Shown: in pieces, positions 55,291 through 64,000 of the stretch | Numbering within the stretch: position 1 is the stretch's first letter | Layout of the letters: every line of letters begins with the position of its first letter | Source: Sweltsa coloradensis | Taxonomy: Eukaryota; Arthropoda; Insecta; Plecoptera; Chloroperlidae | Direction of reading: 5' to 3' | Assembly (NCBI GenBank): GCA_024449915.1 | Contig: JAMZAV010000807.1 | Span: 312,501-376,500, forward strand | Length of the DNA: 64,000 nt | Translations under genes and position numbers: made by a program | The notes under the pieces: model-generated | Told to the model about the DNA's origin: nothing | The model's database searches: none | Seen by the model: the letters and a program-made list of their open reading frames with translations, nothing else

Positions 55291-56231
55291 TTTACTTTAT
55301 GTATAATATTCAATTTCATGACCTATAATTATTTATCTTTTTTTTTTATTTATTCGTTTTTTTTATATTGGATATTTAAGCTATTTATTCATTTTTATTA
55401 AATTTGAGGGACTTCATTTTTTTATGTATTTATTATTTATTTATTATTTGTGTTTCTAATGTATAATTATTTCTTATTGAATTATGTTCTTTATTTATGA
55501 TTTTTTTATTTTTAGTGGATTTTTGTATTTGGCATTTACTATAACGGGGTTATTATATATTTATATTTATTTATAACTGGATGCTAAGTATTGCTATATA
55601 TTCTGAAGAGTGAAATTTAATTTGAAATTCATTGTAAAAAATAATTTCTCTACTAATCTAACAATTTTAGAGTAGTTCTCAACCAATTCGGGATTCACTA
55701 CAAAAAGTGGCAAAACAAAAATGTGCATTTACTGTAATAAATGAGTAAGGTTTAGTGGGGTGATCAGTATTGCTAAAGCACACAGTCGAAAAAGTGTCCA
55801 ATCCAAACCAACAAAAAGTTATAGAAAAGCTTCAATCCGCCGCGTTATATGAATGACGTAATGAACTTGAGCTACATTACTAGCGACATTTCTAAAGTTC
55901 TGTGCAAAAAATCATTACTTAAGCTAGAAGAAATTTTTAAAAAAAAAATTAAAAAATCACATAAACGTCATTTATTTTTTTTATTTAAAGAGTAAAAACC
56001 TTCTATATCAGATGATTTATTGAATCATTGTAAAAAAAGTAATTTCCTCTACTCGAATGCTTACATCCATACCGTGTAGGTTCTAAAAAAATTATTGATA
56101 TACCATACAAAAATGCAAAAACAAAAAATGTGCCTTTACTGTAATAAATCAGTAAGGTTTCAGTGGGGTGATCAGTATTGCTAGCCACGCACACTGAGCC
56201 GACGCTGTTCCAATCAAACCACTAGAAAGTA
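55291..56231. repeat. AT-rich region with a diverged duplication
   Basis: About 55610-55820 and 56020-56230 share an ordered set of blocks: ATTGTAAAAAA, AATTTC, AAATGTGC.TTTACTGTAA, AGTAAGGTTT and GTGGGGTGATCAGTATTGCT. They are two diverged copies about 425 bp apart of an unknown sequence. Confidence 0.6.
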
Positions 56232-56277
56232 TACCATTGAGTATATAACCATAAGGATGGTTATATACTCAAAGGTA
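56232..56277. repeat. Near-perfect hairpin with AAGG loop
   Basis: TTGAGTATATAACCAT (56237-56252) and ATGGTTATATACTCAA (56257-56272) are exact inverted copies around AAGG. TACC and GGTA extend the stem past one mismatch. It ends four bases before the CTAGG of copy 13. Confidence 0.95.
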
Positions 56278-56280
56278 ATA

Positions 56281-57053
56281 CTAGGAAAACGCTCAAGTCC
56301 CGCCGCGTTGTTGGATGAGCGTAATTGGTGCATTGAGCTACCATGTGTTATGCGGATTTTCTGTTGTTCTGTGAAAAAATCATTACTTAGTTGAAGATTT
56401 TTTAAAAATTAATGTAAATTAAATAAAAACATAAACTTTAATCTTTAATTTTTTTAAATTAATCGTAATTTTAAAAAAGAAAAAAAATCGTAAATTTTCG
56501 ATTTTCATAAGAAACAATTATTCGATTGTGCTAAATTTCACACGAATATATTTATTCATAAAATTAAGGTTCTGTGAAAAAATCATTACAATCGGATAAT
56601 AGCATGTAGTTGTTATAAGTCAAAGAATTGTTTTAAAAAAGAAAAAACCCGTATAATTTCGATTTTCAAAAGAAATAATTTTTCGATTGCGCTCAAATTT
56701 CACACGAATATCTTTATTCACATAATTAAGGTTCTGTGAAAATATAATTAAAAAAAGATAAAGCATGTAGGCGTTATAAGTCGAAGAAATTTTTAAAAAA
56801 TCGTAAAATTGCGATTTTTATGAGAAATAATTTTTCGATTGTGCTCAAAAACGTGGCAGTTCTAAGTTCAGAGATTTCAAAGACCTCCATTAAATTTCAT
56901 CGCAATCGGAGTATCGGGTTAGCCGGAATCGTGCTAACAAACAGACAAAAATACAAAAAAAAAGAAAGAAAAAAAAGAAAAAAAAAACATTCCGGATTTT
57001 TTTCTCCAGTGTAGTGAAATGGAATCTTCGCTTCGCTCGCTACGCTCATCCAA
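56281..57053 (-). mobile_element. HINE-like subfamily A, copy 13, variant 3' end
   Basis: 3' end CTAGGAAAACGCTCAAGTCC then CGCCGCGTTGTTGG (second 3' type); 5' end TCGCTACGCTCATCCAA at 57053. About two full core units plus the AT-rich insertion also seen in copy 1 (56340-56470). Confidence 0.9.
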
Positions 57054-57548
57054 TTATGCTATGCCTATAACACGTTAAAAAGATTACAAGAAATGTTCTT
57101 CTATTCTCCACAATAAAATAGTTGTGTGATGTCATCATTGGCAATTTGCTTTCTTCAGCGTGCTTATGCTCGAAGAACGTAAGTTTATAGTTATAAAACC
57201 GATAATAACTAAATGCACAAGCACACATCATTGGGTAGGGCCTATATAATTTTTAGGCACGGTAACAATACATCACAAACATACCAACATACACACACAC
57301 ACATACAATACAATGATTGTGAAATTAATTTTATTAAAATAATTATACAAGGAACCATCTCAACATACAATCAGAATGAATAAACAATTATCAAACTTGG
57401 TCAATGGTCATTAAAAGAGTGGGTTTATTTGAGACAAGCAGCACTCAAAATAGGAAAGGAAGCTTTAGTTAATCAACAGATTGAAGAATAACTGACAAAT
57501 ACAATCTAATGAAGCATTGAAATATCTCTTGGTGGAGTTGCCAAGTCA
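57054..57548. other. Unassigned
   Basis: Short (CA)n at 57289-57303. Otherwise nothing supported. Confidence 0.4.
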
Positions 57549-58296
57549 TTGGATGAGCGAAGCGAAGACCTCAATTTCACTGACCCCCAAAAAATTTAGC
57601 TCCAGTGTTTTTTTTTTTCTTCTTTTTTTTGTCTGTTTGTTCGCTCTCTACCGGGCAAACGGCATATCCGATCTTGATGTAAATTTGACAGTACCTTCGA
57701 AATCTCTGAACTTAGAGCTGTATTGTTTTTGGGTACAATCGAAGAAATATTTCTCATGAATATCGTACTTTTACGATTTTTTCGATTTTTTGTGCGATAT
57801 TTTCGTGCCTTTTGGGACAATTCTGACCAAACGGGTGAGGCTACAACGTTCATATTGTAAATGGACATTAAGGTTATGGTTATGTAGTACATTTTGAAAG
57901 AAAAAGTTGAAAAAGTTTGCCAGAATCTATAGAAATAAAGCTTTTGATATAAGGTTTTTGATTTTTTGTGCGATATTTTCGTGCCATTTGAACCAATTCT
58001 GACCAAACGGGTAGGGCTACAACGTTCATATTATACACGGAAATTAAGGTTATGGTGATGTAGTACCTTTTGAAATAAAAAGGTGAAAAAGTTAGCCAGA
58101 ATCCATAGAAATAAAGCTTTTAATATAAGTTTTTTACCGTAAATAATACCAATTGACAAGTAACAATAGAAACCTGACAACAATCACCTACAATGCGTAG
58201 GCAGCGAAACAAAGCACTTGCAAAAGTAAAGATATCCCACGCAAACTAAAAACTTTAAAAAGCTCATCCATCAACGCGGCGGGACTTTAGCGTTTT
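57549..58296 (+). mobile_element. HINE-like subfamily C, copy 1
   Basis: 5' TTGGATGAGCGAAGCGAAGA then CCCCCAAAAAATTTAGCTCC and ACCGGGCAAACGGCATATCC. The core repeats at 176-bp spacing (TGTGCGATATTTTCGTGCC at 57791 and 57967). The 3' end is CTCATCCATCAACGCGGCGG then GACTTTAGCGTTTT, but the final CCTAG is replaced by ACAATTGG where the MITE begins. The 3' hairpin is the type of A copies 9 and 13. Confidence 0.85.
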
Positions 58297-58301
58297 ACAA
58301 T

Positions 58302-58672
58302 TGGCTAGATTAGCAGTGAATGGTCCACTTCCGTGACAATTAGAAGCCATCTTGAAATTCCAGTTTGCATGTTAAGTAAATGGGAGCGATTTTTAGAAAA
58401 TATTTTAAAGATGGCCGTCAGTTTGACAGCTGAGCATACTAGCCATTAACACCAAATGATTACTGAATTCCCTAATGCAATAACTTCTTATTGTTTCTGT
58501 TTGTTCAATCCCATGCTGCAGAAGCTAAAACCATATCAAACAATCCAGGAAAATACTTAATTGCATTAAAAAAGCATAAATTAAAACGCCAAATCGCCAT
58601 CTTGAACTGGCTTTTCAACGCTTCAATTTGCTACGCTCGCGCCTGTGCGGAGGTATTACAGACTGCTAATCT
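58302..58672 (+). mobile_element. MITE with CTAGATTAGCAGT ends, copy 2
   Basis: Plus-strand counterpart of 36757-37136. Ends GGCTAGATTAGCAGTG and AGACTGCTAATCTAGCC. The plus frame 58491-58730 runs through it but is not a gene. Confidence 0.85.
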
Positions 58673-59459
58673 AGCCTACTATAGAGGACTCAAATCACCT
58701 AGAGAATGCGCTAGTGTCGCGGGGGCGTAGCACCGTCATGGCCGCCGAGTGAGGATACCTTTGTAAAAACCCATATGATCCTACACAAGCACAGTGTAAA
58801 TATATAAGGTTTTGGGGGAATTGAATAGGTATCATGTGGCTCATTATGAATTCAAAAATCTAGTATTTATTTATTTAAAAGTATTTCTAGTATTTATATA
58901 GATTTATATCAGCATTTATAATTAAAATACCTACGGATATAGTCTGTCGGGCGCCTGTGAACGTAGACATTGATATAAACCGCTTATTTTTGTGGCCGTA
59001 GTATTATTCCAGAGTACAACGTTACAGAGTCCAACATACTTTGAAATAATATCAATATAATGACTAAATTTATTAATATCAAAGCAAAATATTTAGTTAT
59101 GTTCTATAATCTATAATAGGCCTAATATGGAATGTAATGCAATATTAGAGTAGCACACAGCGTTTCAATTCAAGCAACAACAATAAAGTCACTCAAGCTT
59201 TGTGAAGAGTGAAGACAATAAAGCAGTAAACAATAAACATTATGCGTTCCTAAATTATTAGAATGCAAAATAAAAAATTACTGGACAAAACACCAATATA
59301 AAAGAACATTGGGAATAACAAGTCAACATGGTATTGTGCTTAATTTTCTCGGAATCATGGTAGCCCAGGTATTAAAATGCAATACTTAAATTTTTTAAAC
59401 CTTATTCACCCACTCTTGAGGGGATTTGATTGTTTTATTGTGATTACGAAAATACCAAT
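58673..59459. other. Unassigned AT-rich
   Basis: Nothing supported. Confidence 0.4.
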
Positions 59460-59469
59460 AGAAATACTA

Positions 59470-59660
59470 TAAACAAAAACAGGAATTGAACCCATGGTCT
59501 CCCTCTGGCCGGGCGCGGACTATATAACTGGGAGTGATATTTGATATTCACTATATTATAATATCAAAATGCACCAATAATTCAGGAACAAATACACTAC
59601 CGCGGTCTCGGTGGTCTTTTGGGAGGCATGGGTTCGATCCCCGGCCAAGGTTGGGTTTTG
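59470..59660. repeat. Two opposed tRNA-like heads
   Basis: 59470-59520 on the minus strand shows CCATGGGTTCAATTCCTG. 59601-59655 on the plus strand shows TCTCGGTGGTCTTTTGGG and CATGGGTTCGATCCCCGG. Both have B-box-like sequence, and neither forms a full cloverleaf. Probably SINE heads. Confidence 0.35.
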
Positions 59661-60928
59661 TAAATCTGGAATTAGCCCATTTATTGTGATATAATGTAGG
59701 GTTACTGATTGTTTTAAGCCAAAAATGAATTAGTCTTATCAACTAGGTATGAATTTAATATATTAATATAAAGACCACTCTTTATTAAGATCTCACTGAA
59801 TTACCTAAGTGAGAGGGAATGTGTTTTGTTTCCGTAATTTCTTGTAGATTTCTTACACGAAATAACGAATCAGTGCATGTGTTCAGTCACTTATCTTCCA
59901 ATAAGTGGCTTCAGCAAATATACACTCTAATGGCAAGTGGGTAGGTGGATTGTGGACAGATAATATTCAACGTACGAAATGTGTAACTAACAAAATAACA
60001 GTAGGTATAGTTGGTAAACCAGTCGGCGTTTGATTACGTTTTCAGTGTCTCCAATGCATTTTTTCACGGAATGAATTATGTTTCTGTTAAAATATGATGT
60101 TGAAGACTAGATTCCATGTAGGTGCTGTTTGTTGTGTGCGCGATAGAACATCACAATACTTATCTCAATTAGTTAATTTCTTACGCGCGAGGATAGCATG
60201 TGTAGATTCTATCCTCACTAGCGCGTTTCCAGCGTTCGCCGCCAGAGTGGACATGAGAAGATGGAGCGCTCTATAGGTTTTTAATATCTATGTGCCAAGT
60301 ACACATTGCCCACTTCAAAGAGCTACCCTGCCCTCCTGCCCCTGAGAGTAAAACCTGCATGTCAACCAGAGGTCGTGACGTGACACAAGCACGGCCGGCC
60401 GGACGAACTGCGAACTTAGCAAGGCCATGTCAGGTAGGTGGGTACAATTTCCATACAAGGATGACATACATCTAGGTGCCAGTCAGTGTTGAATTCAGGC
60501 ATGATAAAGTGGGGGCGAAGCCCCCCTTAAATAATGTCACGACTAGAAATTATATTCGGTATTACTTGGTGGAAATATAAAAACACGATTCCTTGAGATA
60601 ACTTGAAATTTATTTGCAAACCTCGTTGAGTTTTTCGAAGCCAATGCAATGAGTTACAGAAGTAACTCCTAAATGTCATTCATTTGGCTGTATGAAGGAG
60701 TTCGGTCAGGTCGTTGTTGAAATAGCAAGTGCATAGGATCCCTCTGTTGTCTGCAATATTTCCGCTGCTGCTTTAGATGAGAGAAGAGGCAGTTTACTTG
60801 GGTCGAAAGGAAGGTGGGGTGAAGTTGAGCAAAATATTGGCGAGCGGAAATGAACTTTATGAACATAAATGAACATAACTGCCCGACTATTCTGACCAAA
60901 CGGGGGGATTTAACACATTTAAATTTTA
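59661..60928. other. Unassigned
   Basis: Includes a GC-richer stretch at 60110-60480 with short plus frames (60094-60276, 60290-60475) lacking recognisable motifs, and GGGGGCGAAGCCCCCC, a perfect palindromic hairpin near 60511-60526. Confidence 0.35.
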
Positions 60929-61493
60929 CTAGGAAGCTTCGCAAACGCTTTTTCAGGCGCGTTGTTGGATAAACGTAATTGGTGCATTGAGCTGCCATGT
61001 GTTATGAAGATTTTCTGTTGTTCTGTGAAAAAATCATTACAATCGGATAAAGCATGTAGGTGTTATAAGTCCAAGAAATTAAAACAAAAACGAATCAAAA
61101 TCGAAAAATTGCGATTTTCATGAGAAATAATTTTTCGATTGCGCTCAAATTTCACACGAATATATAAATTCATAAAATTAAGGTTCTGTGAAAACATCAT
61201 TATAATCGGATAAAGCATGTAGGTGTTATAAGTCGAAAAAAGTTTTTTTGAATAAAAAAAATCGTAAAATTGCGATTTTCAAGAGAAATAATTTTTCGAT
61301 TGCGTAAATTTCACACGAATATATTAATTTTAAAAAATTAAGATTCTGTGAAAAATTCATTACAATCGGATAAAACATTGAGGTGTTATTCGTCGAAGAA
61401 TTTTTTTTAATCGAAAAAATCGTAAAATTGCAATTTTCATGAAATATAATTTTTTGATTTCGCTCGAATTTCACACGAATATATATAAATTCA
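60929..61493 (-). mobile_element. HINE-like subfamily A, copy 14, 5' part lost
   Basis: 3' end CTAGGAAGCTTCGCAAACGC at 60929; GGTGCATTGAGCTGCCATGT, then three clean core units with starts of TTTTTCGATT near 61131, 61292 and 61451 (periods 161 and 159). It stops inside a core unit where the C element begins. Confidence 0.9.
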
Positions 61494-62045
61494 TTGGATG
61501 AGCGTAGCGAGCGTAGCGAGCGGAAGCGAAGACTTCAATTTCACTGACCCCCCAAAAAATTTAGCTCGTTTTTTTTCTGTCTGTTTGTTTGTTCGCTCTC
61601 TACCGGGCAAACGGCATATGCGATCTTGATGAAAATTTGACCGGACCTTCGTTTTCTCTGAACTTAGAGGTGTATTGTTTTTGGGTACAATCGAAGAAAT
61701 ATTTCTCATGAATATCGTACTTTTACGATTTTTTTCGATTTTTAGTGCGATATTTTCTTCACATTTGGGCCGATTCTGACCAAATGTGCGATATTTTCGT
61801 CACATTTGGGCCGATTCTGACCAAACGAATGGGGCTACAACGTTCATATTTCACATGGACATTAAGATTATGGTGATGTAGTACCTTTTGAAAGAAAAAG
61901 TTGAAAAAGTTAGCTAGAATCCATAGAAATAAAGGTTTTAATATTTGTTTTTCAATTTTTAGTGCGATATTTTCGTCACATTTGGGCCGATTCTGACCAA
62001 ACGGGTGGGGCTACAACGTTCAGATTTCACATGGACATTAAAGGG
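61494..62045 (+). mobile_element. HINE-like subfamily C, copy 4, 3' truncated
   Basis: 5' TTGGATGAGCGTAGCGAGCG then TCAATTTCACTGACCCCCC and ACCGGGCAAACGGCATATGC. A 45-bp duplication occurs at 61742-61830 (GTGCGATATTTTC...GATTCTGACCAAA). The core repeat starts at 61786 and 61962 (176 bp). The element fades after CACATGGACATTAA with no 3' hairpin. Confidence 0.82.
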
Positions 62046-63550
62046 GCTAAAAACCCCAAAAATTATTTTTTACCACGTGATCTATAGCACAATACTACAC
62101 TTAAATGACCGTTTAAAAAATTATATCTTGTAACTGTGATTTAACACGATTTTTTTTTAAATTTTTTGATCCAGAAATTGGCGAAAATTGGTGTTTTGGA
62201 AAATTTCCTAAATCGGCTTTAACCTGCTTCCTTTTTGGTCCACATAGATATGATCAACTGAGAGTAGCGGTTCTGGCGTTGCTTCCAAATGCAGAACAGT
62301 TTGGCTAGCCCTAACTTTCTTTGTGTCGTCTTAATAGGGGTTGCAGCTAGTTCGAGTCCTTGAGTTATGTTGTCTGTTCACTGATCCCTTCCTTCCTTCA
62401 ATGGCCATGTTGTAAACTACCTTTTCTATCATAAAGTTTATTGAGGTCTGACAACGATTTTACCCTTCCCAACTCAGAGCCACATCCACAACTAATAAAA
62501 TATTTAAATTAAAATTAAAAAGAATTAAATTCATATTCATATCATACCATATTCTACAACAAGTGGAACACATTTACGTATATTTGACACCAACGCACGT
62601 GCGTTCGAATCCCTTGAAAGACCTTTTTATTTCGTCATTGACTCAATAATGACATATTTTATTATTTATAACTGATGTTTAACAGTAAAAGGCGGAATTC
62701 ACAAACAGATACCAACAATCTTATGGTTATATTATCAAAAAACTTTTGCCACGGTAACATTGGTTATAATTTGCATTGAATGTGTGAGTGTGTGGGGGGG
62801 GGGGGGGGGAGGTATCTTGGAAGAAACGTGGTCAAAACATGATAGATTGCGAACAAATGTTTTGTCACCATCTTATCATAATTTGGACGGTTCCTTTTCT
62901 ATTGTGGAAAATAGTAACCAGCGACATATGATTGTTTTTACACCAAATCGAAAGAAGTAAAAAGAAAACACAGCCTGTACCGGGATTTAAACCCAGAACC
63001 ATCGGCATAGAAAACATGAATAAACCAACTTAACAAACCCGTCACAATACTGAGATGACCCGTATTCATGACCGCCCTTTATCCGTCGATGCGCCTTATA
63101 TTTGCTTCATTATTGTCTTCCTCTTGTGCATGTTATATTTTTATTATCAAGCAAGTTACTATAAACTGGAAGCATAGACGATAAAAGTTCTTTATTTAAT
63201 TCACGGAGCTAAAAAGCCTATTATACAACCGAAAGTTGTGAACATCATGACCACCCTGACAGTGGCTTGCTTTCATATGAATTTATGTTTAATTTCTCTG
63301 CTTCCGATGCAAAATAATATCGTGGGTTGGCGTCGGTGGTGCCGACAGGGCTTAAGTATACAGGATCGGTATATCTGTAGCTGTGTTTTTTATGTACATG
63401 TTGTGTTGTTACTGTGTACTTGTATCTTTATTTTTATATTATTGTTAGACGACACAATCTACAATGATTTGTATTTTGTATAACTTATGTATTAACAATG
63501 GTGACTGTCCAGAAACAAATTAAAATTCATTCGTTCCTCTTTAAATTAAA
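62046..63550. other. Unassigned, with G-run
   Basis: 62795-62812 is a near-pure G run inside GTGTGTGG...GAGG. Weak tRNA-like text near 62980-63010 minus (GGTTCTGGGTTTAAATCCCG). No gene supported; the plus frames at 62760 and 63238 have no known motif. Confidence 0.35.
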
Positions 63551-63640
63551 AGACCTGACCCCACTGAAAATCAGTTGCGAGAATAGCACCGAGAAATACT
63601 CATAGAGCAGACTCTAAATTCGAATTTATTTATTTAAGTT
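63551..63640 (+). repeat. SINE S1 tail fragment
   Basis: CCCCACTGAAAATCAGTTGC and GACTCTAAATTCGAATTTAT then TTATTTA match the 3' end of S1. Confidence 0.75.
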
Positions 63641-64000
63641 AATTTAATATTCGATATCGATAGGTCACTTGCCACTACTCCGCGAGCAATATGCAGACTT
63701 GCGCTAAAGAGTACATGCCACTATAAAACAACTATAAAAAGTTATACACGGACTGCTACAACATGCATTTTCAGAAATATATTATTAAACGATAGTTTTA
63801 CGAAATGATATGGTAATTTAGGAATACCATTAATGCAGGTCAAGAACGCACCACATTTTAAATTATATATTTTATTGCCACCCCCCTTCCACTGAAAAAC
63901 CACATCTCAGAACCTTACCACCCCCCATTCAACATTTACGAGCTACTCTAGGGGATGTCCAACATCGGCTGGGGAAAGGAACCGGCTTTCGTAGCCTGAG
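63641..64000. other. Unassigned
   Basis: Nothing supported. CACCCCCCTTCCACTGAAAA-like and CACCCCCCATTCAACATTTA stretches are C-rich. Confidence 0.4.

Overview
The window looks like non-coding, repeat-dominated nuclear DNA of an invertebrate animal. I find no intact host protein-coding gene. It is AT-rich and full of microsatellites, and nearly every recognisable coding stretch is a broken piece of a retroelement: Jockey-like LINEs, an R4/Dong-like LINE, a Penelope-like element and a Ty3/gypsy integrase. The species cannot be named from this. The approximately 160-bp-core interspersed family recalls, from memory, the 'pearl'/Helitron-type repeats of bivalves, so a mollusc or other marine invertebrate is a guess only.

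The most interesting content is a family of interspersed elements in three subfamilies (A, B, C; about 20 copies including fragments). All have a sharply defined 5' end (TGGATGAGCG or TAAGCGAGCG), a subterminal inverted copy of it near the 3' end, then a short hairpin AACGC...GCGTT and a terminal CCTAG, with T on both sides of the insertion. Many carry an internal tandem core (about 160 bp in A, 176 bp in C). This architecture matches non-autonomous Helentron/Helitron2-type rolling-circle elements (HINEs). Copies lie in tandem, tail-to-tail and nested arrangements, and 3' termini appear to have been exchanged between subfamilies.

Layout: 1-500 LINE reverse transcriptase relic; 2066-2692 subfamily A; 2960-13250 a homopolymer-rich, apparently low-quality or heavily degraded stretch with barely recognisable A copies; 13285-14030 LINE 3' end; 15136-17309 5'-truncated R4/Dong-like element ending in (TAA)n; 17308-18255 long microsatellites around a 5S-derived SINE; 18761-19930 subfamily B copy and a second 5S-SINE; 20062-20875 foldback element; 21440-22250 176-bp tandem array; 23090-26655 A, SINE and C elements; 26985-28990 SINE and LINE; 29876-31530 Penelope-like relic; 31537-33291 two A copies tail-to-tail; 34231-37927 SINE, gypsy integrase, MITE and A copy; 39553-41690 a 54-56-bp satellite split by a 1469-bp inverted-repeat element; 44232-45580 two A copies in tandem and (AAT)n; 46125-50705 SINEs, hairpins and a B copy; 52049-55290 tRNA-like repeat units, A copies, a 194-bp tandem repeat and a SINE; 56232-58672 hairpin, A, C and MITE; 60929-62045 a C element nested in A; the remainder is unassigned.

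The genes do not form a pathway. The elements work, at most, as parasites and hosts of one another: SINEs presumably depend on LINE machinery, and the HINE-like elements would depend on a Rep-helicase protein that is not encoded in this window.
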